Shown: piece by piece, positions 10,142 through 20,800 of the stretch
How the letters are laid out: each line of letters begins with the position of its first letter
How positions within the stretch are numbered: position 1 is the stretch's first letter
Assembly (NCBI GenBank): GCA_028346125.1
Contig: JAOMEV010000001.1
Coordinates: 124,001 to 188,000 of the forward strand
Direction: 5' to 3'
Length of the DNA stretch: 64,000 nt
Source of the DNA: Bacteriovoracales bacterium
GTDB lineage: Bacteria > Bdellovibrionota > Bacteriovoracia > Bacteriovoracales > Bacteriovoracaceae
The notes under the pieces: model-generated
Seen by the model: the letters and a program-made list of their open reading frames with translations, nothing else
Database searches by the model: none
Told to the model about the DNA's origin: nothing
Translations under genes and position numbers: made by a program

Positions 10142-10168
10142 GTATCGGGTGGTAACCGGATTACTTTA
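10142..10168 (-). promoter_or_regulatory. Sigma-28 (FliA)-type promoter of flagellin
   Basis: Minus strand TAAAGTAA-N11-CCCGATAC compared with consensus TAAAGTTT-N11-GCCGATAA, about 100 nt upstream of the flagellin ATG. Confidence 0.8.
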
Positions 10169-10401
10169 GTCAAGTATTGTTCTTATTAAATTTTTTTTAA
10201 AAGTCTTTATTGATTTCAATCAGTTAAATTAAAAAACTTCTTTGCTTAGCTGAGACAAAAGTTATTGAATGACAATAATTTTTAATGGATAATTCTTCTC
10301 AATTTTACCAATTAAAAGATTTGTCAGCTTGATTAATGGGCCTTCAAGAAAGGTTTTGCTGTCCAAAATAAATAGAAAACATTGCAAAGGAGCTAATTTC
10401 A

Positions 10402-11967
10402 ATGACCAATATTCAAAAAGAAGAGGAATGGGATGCAATTATAATTGGTTCTGGTATGGGAGGGATGGCCTGCGGGAGCGCGCTCGCTCATTATGGAAAA
10501 AAAGTTTTGATTTTGGAGAAACATTATGTTGCTGGAGGAATGACCCATACTTTTAAAAGAAAAAAGCATTTTACATGGGATGTTGGTGTTCACGCCCTTG
10601 GGGAGATGGGTGAAAATCGTTTACCAGGAAAAATTATTTCCTGGTTGTCTCAAGATAAAGTGAAAATGAATAAATATGGTGACGTTTACGATACCTTTTT
10701 CTTTCCTGAAAATTTTAAATTTGAGCTGCCTTCATCTATTGATGAGTATAAAGAAAATCTTTTGAAGGCGTTTCCGGAAGAAAAAAAGGCCATAGAACTT
10801 TATTTTGAAATGGTTCAACAAGCTGGGAAGTCGGCCAAGGTTCACTTTTTTTGTCGTAATATGGCAAAATGGGCCGAAACATTGGCGACTCCCTTTTTAA
10901 AAGGCAAGCTCAATAATTGGATTAAACTTACAACAAAAGAAGTTTTGGATGAATTGACCTCTAATGAGAAACTTAAGGCCGTTTTAGCAGGACAGTGGGG
11001 ATATTATGGAAGTCCTCCAAGTCGGTCGAGTTTTTTTATTCATGCCATTACCATCAGGCACTTTTGGGAAGGAGCATATTATCCTGAAGGAACGTCAAAA
11101 ACTCTCGCTGATAACATCTTAAATATTGTCCACGAAAAAGGTGGGGATGTTCGTCTTAGGACTGCTGTTGATAAAGTATTAACTGAGGGTGGTAAAGTTA
11201 TTGGAGTTAGAACCGCAAAAGGTGAAAATATATATGCCCCATTAGTAGTTTCAGCAGCAGGAGCTAAGGCGACGGTCGAGAGATTACTTCCTGAAACTGA
11301 AGAACAAAAAAAATGGGCCACTAATATCAAAGGCCTATCCCAATCACCTTGTCATCTTTGTGTTTACCTTGGTTTTGAAGGGGATATTAAAAAAGCTGGT
11401 GCGACGGCATCTAATCAATGGTTTTTTAATTCATGGGATCAAGAAAAAACCTTGTGGGACTTCAAAAATAAAGATGAAGAACCTCATATCCTCTACGTTT
11501 CTTTTCCTTCTTTAAAAGATCCGGCGCATTATTCAGGTGACTCCAACTATCATACAGGAGAGGTTGTAACATTTGTCGATTGGGATTATTTTTTAAAATG
11601 GGAGGAAACAAAACAGGGAAGAAGAGGGGAAGATTATAAAGACCTCAAAGAAGAGCTGACCAAAAGAATAATAGACCATTTGAAAACCCACCTTCCTGAT
11701 TTAATGAAGCTTTGTACATACGTTGAGCTTTCAACGCCCCTTTCGACGGATCATTTTTGCAGTTCCCCTCGAGGTGCGATTTACGGTCTGGAGCCAACAC
11801 CAGAGCGATTCAACTGTAAGGACTTAAGACCTCAAACACCTCTTAAAAACTTTTATCTTACTGGAGCTGATGTTGGGACACTTGGTGTTGTCGGGGCCTT
11901 AATGGGAGGAGTATTGACCGCCGCAAAAATAGATAAGCGTATTTTTTCAAAAATAAAAGGTAAATAA
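10402..11967 (+). CDS. FAD-dependent oxidoreductase of the phytoene desaturase / RetSat-like family
   Basis: IIGSGMGGMACGSALAHYGKKVLILEKHYVAGGMTHTFKRKKHFTWDVGVHALGEM; C-terminal YLTGADVGTLGVVGALMGG. Confidence 0.85.
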   Translation: MTNIQKEEEWDAIIIGSGMGGMACGSALAHYGKKVLILEKHYVAGGMTHTFKRKKHFTWDVGVHALGEMGENRLPGKIISWLSQDKVKMNKYGDVYDTFFFPENFKFELPSSIDEYKENLLKAFPEEKKAIELYFEMVQQAGKSAKVHFFCRNMAKWAETLATPFLKGKLNNWIKLTTKEVLDELTSNEKLKAVLAGQWGYYGSPPSRSSFFIHAITIRHFWEGAYYPEGTSKTLADNILNIVHEKGGDVRLRTAVDKVLTEGGKVIGVRTAKGENIYAPLVVSAAGAKATVERLLPETEEQKKWATNIKGLSQSPCHLCVYLGFEGDIKKAGATASNQWFFNSWDQEKTLWDFKNKDEEPHILYVSFPSLKDPAHYSGDSNYHTGEVVTFVDWDYFLKWEETKQGRRGEDYKDLKEELTKRIIDHLKTHLPDLMKLCTYVELSTPLSTDHFCSSPRGAIYGLEPTPERFNCKDLRPQTPLKNFYLTGADVGTLGVVGALMGGVLTAAKIDKRIFSKIKGK

Positions 11968-11985
11968 GTATTAGGAAATAAATAA

Positions 11986-12063
11986 ACCTCTTAAATTTAG
12001 GGATTTGGCCTCTGCAAGGGACATTTTTTTTTGCAGGACTAATCCCTAAACATTTAAAGAGGT
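11986..12063 (+). promoter_or_regulatory. Long inverted repeat/leader hairpin overlapping the SD of the downstream gene
   Basis: Left arm ACCTCTTAAATTTAGGGATT (11986-12005) pairs with AATCCCTAAAcaTTTAAaGAGGT (12041-12063); an inner CCTCTGCA / TGCAGG can extend it. The SD AAGAGG lies in the right arm just before ATG 12068. Confidence 0.6.
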
Positions 12064-12067
12064 GCCT

Positions 12068-12940
12068 ATGAAAATTTACTTCCTATTTTTTTTCTTAACT
12101 TCTTGTTTGATGAAGCCTCCTTTGAAAGAGGTGAAATCTAATAAAGGTTCCTGGACTAGCGGTATTTTTTTTAGTGGCCATGAACATATAACTCGTTTCG
12201 CCATTATAAAAGCAAATGCCCTTATAAAATCAAAGCATGGACTACCGGGCTTTTATTCTGAAGTTTCAGAATGGGATTCTGGCTGGAGAACAGATAACCC
12301 ATTGATTGAAGGAAACTTCAAAACTGATTTTCCTGATCGAAGAATATATGATTTTTATGGTGTAAAAAAAAGAGATTTAAGATCTTGGCATAGTGAACCT
12401 TCCTTCCAAAATATCCATAGCATGAGAAATTATTCTGATGGATATACACAAACACTTTTTGAAAGCTGCCAATCTATTAAAGGCTCAATTATTAAGGCCA
12501 CATTGAAGGCCTTTTCTTTTTTTCGGAAAGGACAAAAAGAAGAAGGGCTCTTTTGGATAGGTCATGCTTCTCATATTATTCAAGATTCTTTTTCGAGGGC
12601 ACATGCCTTAAGACGGTCGCCTTCTTTTAAAGAAATTGAGGATATTTGTACTTATGGAAAAAAATTTGAATCTATTTGTTTCCATAAAAATTATGAAGAT
12701 ATTATTCATGGTGATCGAATTTGGAAAGTCGATCTTAATTGCAATTTGAACCCTTTGGAAAAAAGCTATTCGTGTTTAAAACCAGAGGCCCAAGCAGCAG
12801 TATTAGCGACTTCAGGATATCTTTTTATCGTGGGGGAGCTAGTTAAGGAAAAAAAGTTTTCAGAACTTGAGGTAAAAAGAGAATTGAAAAAGGTTTTGGA
12901 GGGAGAAGAGTCTCCAAATGGCGCCTACTTTGAATGTTAA
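12068..12940 (+). CDS. Lipoprotein of the zinc-dependent phospholipase C (alpha-toxin N-domain/S1-P1-like) type
   Basis: MKIYFLFFFLTSC signal/lipobox; GHEHITRFAI and WIGHASHIIQDSFSRAHALR resemble the metal-binding H/D pattern of Zn-dependent PLC. Confidence 0.6.
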   Translation: MKIYFLFFFLTSCLMKPPLKEVKSNKGSWTSGIFFSGHEHITRFAIIKANALIKSKHGLPGFYSEVSEWDSGWRTDNPLIEGNFKTDFPDRRIYDFYGVKKRDLRSWHSEPSFQNIHSMRNYSDGYTQTLFESCQSIKGSIIKATLKAFSFFRKGQKEEGLFWIGHASHIIQDSFSRAHALRRSPSFKEIEDICTYGKKFESICFHKNYEDIIHGDRIWKVDLNCNLNPLEKSYSCLKPEAQAAVLATSGYLFIVGELVKEKKFSELEVKRELKKVLEGEESPNGAYFEC

Positions 12941-13029
12941 ACTTTTCTTTTTCATAAATAAAAGTCTTTGGGTTTTTATTAGACGGAAAAATAACTAAAA
13001 CTGTCAGGAAAAAAGTCCGACCAATAGGC

Positions 13030-14289
13030 ATGCTTATTCCACTCGGCCTTGGTGTCAAAATTCCAAAGTTTCCTTTTATTACCATCTATTTGGTAATTTT
13101 AAATGTTTTTTTCTTTTTGCAGCAGGACCCCTTGGACTTCAAGGCCATAGAGCAGATGGTTTCAAAAAAACAAACAAGTTCCCTTATTTCCTATTATAAA
13201 AGCAAGGATCTCCTTAACAAAGAAAATATATCAGTATCCTCTTTAATTAAAGCACAGTTTTCACATGGTAGCTGGGCCCATTTGGTCGGAAATATGTTAG
13301 CGCTTATTGGTTTTGGCCTTTATGCAGAAACAAAATTGGGCGCCCTAAGCTATTTATTTGTTTACTTTTTGGGGGGGTCATTGGGGTTAGGTTTATCTGC
13401 TCATTTTTTTTTAAAACCTGATTCTATTTTACTGGGGGCTTCGGCCAATATTTTTTCTATGATGGGTGCATTTTTTGTTATTTTTTTTAGACACTATATG
13501 AAGTTTCTTCTTTTCTATGTTTTTATTTGGAAAAAAATATTACTTCCGGTGAGGTTTAGTTTTCCCTTTTTCTTTATTTTAGTTGAAGTAACAAACCAGT
13601 TTTTAGGAGAAGGGAATGTCGCCCATGATGCTCACCTTATTGGAATAGGTATAGGAGTCTTTTGTGGCCTTATATTTATATTAGGAGACCCTATTAAATG
13701 GCCTTTTATTTATGCTATCGAAAGAGAAAAATTTGATGAATTAGCGGGTAAAACAAATTTTGGCGAAATTGTTGATATTTGTAATGATATTTTAAATTTT
13801 AACCCTGTTAATTATAAGGTGCGCTTTTTTCTTCTTTCCAAGGCCATTGAACGTTTTCAAAAGGGACTACATTTGGATAAGCATGCAAATGAAGTTTTAA
13901 AAAATCATCTAGAAAGGTATATTGGAAAATTTATAAAAGAAAAAAATTACGACTTATGTAATTCTTTGCTAAAAAAAATCCCCTATGACTTACCTATTTT
14001 TCTCTATCTTGAGGGTCTTTCTCAAAGGAAAATTATTAAATTTGGTGATTACCTTCTTGATAAGAGAGATTATTGTGGGGCCCTAAGAATTTATCAACTT
14101 TTTTTCTATTATTATCCTAAATCTAAAAATGCAAAAAACCTTCTTCGAACTTGTGATGGAGTCCTCGAGGCCATCAATAAAAAAGAAGATTGGGAAAGAA
14201 TAAAAATGATTAAAGACATCAATCCTGAAAATATACTTTCTTTAAGAATAAAAAAATTTTTAGAAATTAAAGAAGAGAAGAGATATTAA
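13030..14289 (+). CDS. Rhomboid family intramembrane serine protease with C-terminal helical extension
   Basis: FSHGSWAHLVGNMLALIGFGLYAE, GASANIFSMMGAF (catalytic Ser) and HDAHLIGIGIG (catalytic His). Confidence 0.85.
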   Translation: MLIPLGLGVKIPKFPFITIYLVILNVFFFLQQDPLDFKAIEQMVSKKQTSSLISYYKSKDLLNKENISVSSLIKAQFSHGSWAHLVGNMLALIGFGLYAETKLGALSYLFVYFLGGSLGLGLSAHFFLKPDSILLGASANIFSMMGAFFVIFFRHYMKFLLFYVFIWKKILLPVRFSFPFFFILVEVTNQFLGEGNVAHDAHLIGIGIGVFCGLIFILGDPIKWPFIYAIEREKFDELAGKTNFGEIVDICNDILNFNPVNYKVRFFLLSKAIERFQKGLHLDKHANEVLKNHLERYIGKFIKEKNYDLCNSLLKKIPYDLPIFLYLEGLSQRKIIKFGDYLLDKRDYCGALRIYQLFFYYYPKSKNAKNLLRTCDGVLEAINKKEDWERIKMIKDINPENILSLRIKKFLEIKEEKRY

Positions 14290-14291
14290 CG

Positions 14292-14798
14292 ATGGAGCTT
14301 GATAATAAAGTTGAAAAATTTCATAATGACGATGAGGATTATTCTTCTCATCGGTCAGGAGGATTTTTTATTCGATTGCTTTCAGCTCTTCTTGATGGGT
14401 TTATTCTTGGAATAGTTCAAAAATCTTCGACGACTTTAGTTCTCTTTTTAGCTTCTTTGAATGGTTTGCCTTTCAATAATTTTCAAAAGCTTCCTCCCGC
14501 ATGGCAGTTTTCTGTTATTATTTTGAATTTTGTAGGGTCTTATTTTATTATTCTAAGACCCATTAAGAAATATGGACAAACACCTGGGAAGAGAATACTC
14601 AAACTAAAAATTTTAAATGATGATTTCGTTGTTAATTTATCTTGGTGGCAAATTATTTTTAGGGAATTTTTTGCTAAAATTATAACTTTATCTTTATTTT
14701 TTGTTTCTGGGCCTATGATTATTTTTAGGACGGATAAGAGAGTCCTTCATGACTTTATTTGTGGCACACGAGTCGTTCGGTTAAAGGAAAATGATTAG
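14292..14798 (+). CDS. RDD family membrane protein
   Basis: RSGGFFIRLLSALLDGFI...YGQTPGKRILKLKIL; starts 3 nt after the rhomboid ORF. Confidence 0.8.
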   Translation: MELDNKVEKFHNDDEDYSSHRSGGFFIRLLSALLDGFILGIVQKSSTTLVLFLASLNGLPFNNFQKLPPAWQFSVIILNFVGSYFIILRPIKKYGQTPGKRILKLKILNDDFVVNLSWWQIIFREFFAKIITLSLFFVSGPMIIFRTDKRVLHDFICGTRVVRLKEND

Positions 14799-14822
14799 AA
14801 TACTTTAAAGAAAGAAAGTATT
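14799..14822. terminator. Bidirectional terminator-like hairpin between convergent genes
   Basis: AATACTTT-aaagaaag-AAAGTATT, followed by TCCTTTT on + strand. Confidence 0.5.
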
Positions 14823-15392
14823 TCCTTTTGAGGCATAAATATTTTCAGAGTTGAAATCTGCTTTTTTAAATTTTTCTGTATCAAAGATTTCTGTTCTTAA
14901 GGAATTAAGTATCGTACCCTCGGGAAATACAACCTCCCAATCATCTTTTAAAATATGTGATTTACTTCTTATAATGACTTCGTGTTTATCACATTCTTGG
15001 GCCAAAAAGACTTTTTCATTTCCCATTTTTTTTGCTTTAGGAACTTCAAGGTCAAGACAGTCGACGGCCTCGAGAGAGCGCTTAAATGATGCGCCCATTA
15101 TATTATTAAACTCCTCAAAAAGGCTGAGCGCCATTTTGAGCTCCAAATTTTTTTCCCATGGTAAGGATTTTTTCCCCAAGTTCCAAACGACTTCTTCATT
15201 AAAAAAAGACCGGTAGACCATTTTTGAAGATTCACCATTTATTTTTATCGTGCATCTATAATCGTAGTAATCGATAGGTTGGCTTCTTTCTTGGACTTTT
15301 GTTATCTCCTCATCATATTCCCAATGAAGGGCAAAGTTAGTTAAAGCTATTTCTCTGCAAAATTTTTTGTATTCTTCAAATGTTTTATTCAT
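14805..15392 (-). CDS. Hypothetical protein
   Basis: 195-aa ORF with coding-like composition, convergent to RDD gene. Confidence 0.65.
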   Translation of the reverse strand: MNKTFEEYKKFCREIALTNFALHWEYDEEITKVQERSQPIDYYDYRCTIKINGESSKMVYRSFFNEEVVWNLGKKSLPWEKNLELKMALSLFEEFNNIMGASFKRSLEAVDCLDLEVPKAKKMGNEKVFLAQECDKHEVIIRSKSHILKDDWEVVFPEGTILNSLRTEIFDTEKFKKADFNSENIYASKGNTFFL

Positions 15393-15494
15393 AAAAGTAT
15401 CACCATTAAAAAATTGATTATTTTCATTATATGATTTTTTTTGTTTTTTTTTTAGATAAGTCGAAATATTCCTTTTTACTTGAGAAAATAGCTT

Positions 15495-16136
15495 TTAGAG
15501 TAAAACACCTTGATTAAGTCCATGCTGAGTATTTATATCATACTTAAGGCTTTTCTTTTCATAGCTTTTAAAAATAGAAATCATTTTGTTTTTAACAACG
15601 GAAATGAATGAAAGACAATCTGACTGGTTTTCTGAAGTGATTTGGTCAAGATAGTTTTGGATATCTTTGGATGCATCAATGAAGTGATCACGATGACCAT
15701 TTTCATGAATAAGGATATTGGAAAAATAGTTATCCCACCTTTTTTGTAAACTTCTTGGTGCCTTTTTAATATCTACCCACAAGGGTAATACATAGTTTAT
15801 TTTTATAACCCAGCGAATGTTATTTTTTTTTAATAAACATCTTCCATTTGTTGGCTTTGGTAAATTTATTTTTTTAATTATTAAGCTGGCCTGAATAGAG
15901 GCGCCTGACAAATTATTTGAAAAAGACTTTTTGATATTTTTTTTCTTGATATGATAAATAATCTCTTTAAGGGTCGTTCCTTTTATATCGTAATATTCTT
16001 TTTTGATTTGAACATTCAAAGGTTTGTTTTTTAAATGAGGAAAGCTAAAGAAAAACAATAGCAAGACTACTAACAAAGATATCTTTTTAAATCTCAATAA
16101 CTTTGTTGCGATTGTTGCAAGATGGTATTTTCCCAT
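15495..16136 (-). CDS. DUF922-like putative secreted Zn-protease
   Basis: N-terminal hydrophobic segment; ILIHENGHRDHF (HExxH-like) and C-terminal YDINTQHGLNQG, typical of DUF922. Confidence 0.65.
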   Translation of the reverse strand: MGKYHLATIATKLLRFKKISLLVVLLLFFFSFPHLKNKPLNVQIKKEYYDIKGTTLKEIIYHIKKKNIKKSFSNNLSGASIQASLIIKKINLPKPTNGRCLLKKNNIRWVIKINYVLPLWVDIKKAPRSLQKRWDNYFSNILIHENGHRDHFIDASKDIQNYLDQITSENQSDCLSFISVVKNKMISIFKSYEKKSLKYDINTQHGLNQGVLL

Positions 16137-17122
16137 TTCATTTTTTTTATTTTTTTAGTGATGTGACCTAAACCTTTTGAATTAAGAATAAAAGGTCCAT
16201 ATTTTCCATACTTTTTCTTAAGATTCTCAAATTTTGATTTGGACATAGGGCATTGGTAGTTACGACCGTCTTGACCCAATTCCTTGAGGGCCTTTTTTAC
16301 TTTTGTAACCATGCCTTTTGTTTTAAAAAGACTACAGTTGATTGCTTCATCAAAAGAGTCATCGATGTAATTTCTCCAATCAAAAACTTTACCTTTGTTG
16401 ATGAACCACTTTTTGTTTTTACAAATTATGTAAGGGCCATTTCTCTTACTTTCAACATAATCACTTTCCGGCGTGACTATTGTTTTGTTGTCATTAAACC
16501 TTAAAATATCATTCCAAAAAAACATTCCATTGAACTCTGCTGCCAAATCTCCAAATGACATTACTCCAACTGTCATTCCTCCAAGAAGGCCGACTTCATC
16601 ATTCCAGCCAATTTGAACTGTTTCCTCAATTGACTTTCTATTGAGAAAGTAGGATTTAAAGTAAGAAAAACCTGTTCCTAAAAAGTGTTCAAACTTGTCA
16701 GTCCCCAAAAAAGTATCACCAACTCTGACATAACCGGCCAAAACCCCCGCGGGCTTTTTCAACATCAAAGGCGAAAGAAGTTTTATAGGAAAGCTTTCAA
16801 AGGTACCCCAATACTTATAGATGCTTTTTTTAGGAGTCGTGTAAATTATTTTGACTTCTTTTGATTCGATCATCCAACGGTTGAATCGACCTGTTATGTG
16901 ATTTTTAAAGTCTTTTCTCATTCTACGGTATAGGCGTTTTGGATCGCAATTATGAGACTTTCCATTGAGGTCTTTAACTGCCTGTTTAAAATAAGATATC
17001 GTTTTTTTATTGAGAATATCGTTCATGTCAGGAATATCGTCAAAACGTTTATTAAAGGAGTCAACTTCGGCAGAAATTCCAAGATGGATAAAAGTAAAAA
17101 ATAAAATTAAATATTTCATCAA
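16094..17122 (-). CDS. Secreted hypothetical protein
   Basis: Signal peptide MMKYLILFFTFIHLGISA; conserved-looking GTDKFEHFLGTGFSYF...SFGDLAAEFNG segment; overlaps the DUF922 ORF by 43 nt. Confidence 0.7.
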   Translation of the reverse strand: MMKYLILFFTFIHLGISAEVDSFNKRFDDIPDMNDILNKKTISYFKQAVKDLNGKSHNCDPKRLYRRMRKDFKNHITGRFNRWMIESKEVKIIYTTPKKSIYKYWGTFESFPIKLLSPLMLKKPAGVLAGYVRVGDTFLGTDKFEHFLGTGFSYFKSYFLNRKSIEETVQIGWNDEVGLLGGMTVGVMSFGDLAAEFNGMFFWNDILRFNDNKTIVTPESDYVESKRNGPYIICKNKKWFINKGKVFDWRNYIDDSFDEAINCSLFKTKGMVTKVKKALKELGQDGRNYQCPMSKSKFENLKKKYGKYGPFILNSKGLGHITKKIKKMKWENTILQQSQQSY

Positions 17123-17273
17123 TTAATTCCTTTCAGAATCATTTCGGTTTAAATAACAATAGGTTAAGAAATTTTCTATTTTTTGGGTAAATATTACCTT
17201 TTCAATCATAATTAGATAAATCTTTTTTTTAAATCCGAAGAGTTTATTAAAATGAAGCTTTCCGAGCGAGGGA

Positions 17274-17882
17274 ATGAGAAGAATGGAAAAAATGACTGAA
17301 GAGACACTGGATCTTATTAAAATATGGGTAAAATTTTTAAAAGGTCCAAGCTTTTATTTAAAAGTACCAAACAAAATAAAAGAGTCAATTGACTATTTAG
17401 ATGTCCATGATGAGGAAGTCCTTCAAAAAAAAGTTAAAGAAATGAAGGATGGGCTTATGGAGTTTGCCAACTTTATTGAAAAGAAAAATATTCTACCAAC
17501 AAATATTTATGACACAAAAATACTCCCAAGAGATAAGGATGAACTTATAAAATTTGCTTTAATTGACTTAATTTATCCCGTTTCATCTTTTTCTTTTAAA
17601 GAAAGCTCTATGGGCTGTCTTCTGTTTCTTTCTCAGTTTTATCGTGGAATTGGTGAAAAACCAATTCATAATGATTCCTTGGAAAATGCCCTTGATGGAA
17701 TGGAGGATGAGGAACTTGATTTGGAATATGAGGATTTCTTTCCTCCCTCTCAGGGGGATTTAGATAAAGAAATATATAAAAGGCAGAGCATAAAAGAAAT
17801 AAGAGTTCTTAAGAATTATGGGGACCTTTGTTTTGCAATGTGTGAGTCGATTGAAGAAAATCTAAGAAAGCAGGCCGCTTAA
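17274..17882 (+). CDS. Hypothetical acidic protein
   Basis: 202-aa ORF, convergent to the CheA-like kinase. Confidence 0.65.
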   Translation: MRRMEKMTEETLDLIKIWVKFLKGPSFYLKVPNKIKESIDYLDVHDEEVLQKKVKEMKDGLMEFANFIEKKNILPTNIYDTKILPRDKDELIKFALIDLIYPVSSFSFKESSMGCLLFLSQFYRGIGEKPIHNDSLENALDGMEDEELDLEYEDFFPPSQGDLDKEIYKRQSIKEIRVLKNYGDLCFAMCESIEENLRKQAA

Positions 17883-17887
17883 AAGTT

Positions 17888-20800
17888 CTAACTTACCTTT
17901 TTCTTAGGAATACGGATAATAAAGGATGTTCCTTTATTTAAGGTTGTTTCTATTACTAAGTTGGCCTTTATTTTTTCTAGATTATTTTTTACAACATCCA
18001 TACCGACGCCTCTTCCGGAAAGATCTGAAACAACTTTTTTTGTGCTAAAGTTGGGCAAAAATATAAGATTGACTTTTTCTTCATCGCTTAACGTTTTTCC
18101 TTTCTTATCATCAAGAATACCTTTTTTTATTGCATTATTTTTTAAGTAATCTCCGTCAATTCCTTTACCATCATCTTTTAGGATGACTTCTAAAAAGTCG
18201 TTCTTTTCATCCCTGCATTCTATTTCAATGAGACCTTCTTCTTCTTTACCTAAAGAAATTCTTTGGTCTGGTTGCTCTATTCCATGATCGAGGGCGTTCC
18301 TAACAATATGAATCATTGCGTCATTTAAGATGGCCAACTTTTCTTTTTCTAGGGAGCCTTCATCCCCTCTTAGTTTAAAGTTGACCTTTTTATTGAGTGT
18401 TTCAGAAATTTCTCTGATTACTGGAAAAAACTTTTTAAAAGAGTATTTTACAGGTTGGTCAAAAAGGGACTGAAAAGTACTTTGAAACTTGATGTTTTCT
18501 GGGTTTTCGTTGTTTAGATTCAAATTTTTTAGTTCGTTTTTAAAGGTGTCGAAATTTTTGGAAAGTATTTCAATCATGTCTGGTTTTTGAACTTTATCCA
18601 ATGAGATCTCTTTTTCAGCTAGAGAGGCCATGAGTTGGAGGCAGTTTATCCTCGTAACATAGATTCCCCAAGGCTTTTGAGTATTGTTTAGAAGTGAAGC
18701 TAAGTATTCAAGGAAATATATTTTATTATCACTGGATTTAATAAGTGCGTTGATGTGTTCTGTTGATGAAGACTTTTTGAGTTCAAAATAAACTTCTTTT
18801 ACCAAAAAAGAAAAGTTTTTAGTGGGGGTAAAGCATTCATCTAGTGGGTGACCTTTATTTTCTAAAAAGTTTTCTAGGACTTCAGTCCAATGATCCTTTT
18901 CAACACCTTTAATTTTTAACTCTAAGCAGAATTCTTCATAGATCGACCTTTTATTCTCTCTATCCTTTTGAGCTTTTCCAATATCAATTTGAGATGACAA
19001 CGCAAGAAATTTCCAAATGCTTTTTATATAGTCTTCAATTTCTTCAGCTCTATCTTCGTCTTTGTAATTAAGGGCATTTTGGATGAGTTCCATATATAAG
19101 TTAAAGAAGTTTATGTTTAAAGTACCTAGGTGACCTTTTAAGTTGTAAAAGAACTTTATGAATTTTTTCCTATTACTTTTCAGTTTGAGGAAGGCCTCTG
19201 TAATATCAAAACAATCTAGAAAAATTTGAACCCATTGGGATGATTTGAGTTCATCTGCTTCAAAAAGTGATGACTTAATATAGATGTCGGAAATCTTTTC
19301 GGTAAGATCTTGAAACGGATCAATAAGGTTTTGATCAACTTCTTCGATTTTACAATCTTCAGATTTTACAATTTCAATACCACTTTCGAATTGATGTATT
19401 TTCTCTGATAATTTTTTTTCATCAAGACTTCTTGCCAGACCTTTTAGAGAGTGAGTTGTTTCTTTAATTTCTTTAAAGAAAATGGGGTTTTCATTAAGAT
19501 CTTTTTTGTAATTAGGAATACTCGTTTTTTTACTAAAGGTTTTGTAAATTAATAACTCAAGAAGTGTCATTGATTTATGGATATGTTCTTTAAAGTCTAA
19601 ATCCTCTTTAAACTCAAGACCAAATATTTCACGACCTGAGTTTAAGTAAAAATTGAGCTCTCCGTGGAGGTCATATAGGCCTTTTATAAAGCTATTTGCC
19701 TGTTCTATAGTTGGCTTTAAGAAATCGTCGCTATTTTTATCTAATTGATTGAGGAAACGAGATACTTGGTTTTCTAGGCCATGAACGAATCCAGAAATAT
19801 AAGTCAATCCATATATTCGAGAGTTTCCTTTTATTGTATGGAGATGCCTGAAGAGTGTTTTTAGACCTTTAATATCTGAATTATCCTTTTCTATTTGGGA
19901 TCTTATTTCTTTGGCCAAGGCCTGGGACTCTAAAGAAAGTTTAATTGTATTTGAGAAAAAGGAATGAAGATCTTCTTTTTTATTAATACCGAGCTCTTGT
20001 AGAATTTTTACATTTTTTGTGGCCTCTTCTTTTTGGTTCTTCATTTCCATTTCGAGTTTTTCTACTTCAGTAATATCTTCAACGATATACATAACCCTAG
20101 TGAGGAGACCACTTTTGTTCCAAAGTGGCGTATAGTTAACTTTTATGATTTTTTCTTCACTAAATTTTTCAGCAGTAAGCACTATACGAGTTGGGTACTG
20201 GTCAATAATCATATCCCATTGGACTTCATCTGATCCGTAATTACAGGCATTCGCAAAGGCTATAGAAGCATAAGTCTCAGACTTTTTATCAAGGCATGAA
20301 AATATCGTGTCAAAAATATTTTTGCCTTCAATATTTGTTTCAAATATTTTATGTGAGTGCTCTGATACAGGGCCTTCAATAATTCCATTTTCTTCAACTG
20401 TAAAAATAGACTGCTTCATATTGTGGAGAAGGTATTCTATATTTTTCAACGCCTCTGAAAGGTCTTCTGTTCTTTGAAAAACTTTTTCCTCTAAATTTAC
20501 AGCATAATCTTGAAGTTTTTCATGGGAGTCTTTAATATTTTTTTTCATAATATTAAAAGAGCCAACAACTTTATCAAGTTCATCTTCTGTATTAGAGGAC
20601 GATCGATCGAGAACCAAATTTTTTTCAGAAAGTTTACTAATATCTAAATGTTCTGCATAAGATGACATCTTTGCAAGGTGCTTTGAAATGAGATTGTTAA
20701 AAAGTGCGTACATGATAATTGTAACTAAGAAGAACTGAATGGCCTGGATTACTATGAAAATCCTAATTTGGTGTTTAATTTTTTTTGTGACACCCTTAAG

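Noticed and set aside
10329-10593. Short ORFs at the start of the RetSat-like gene
   Set aside because: Alternate-frame overlaps with the true CDS beginning at 10402.
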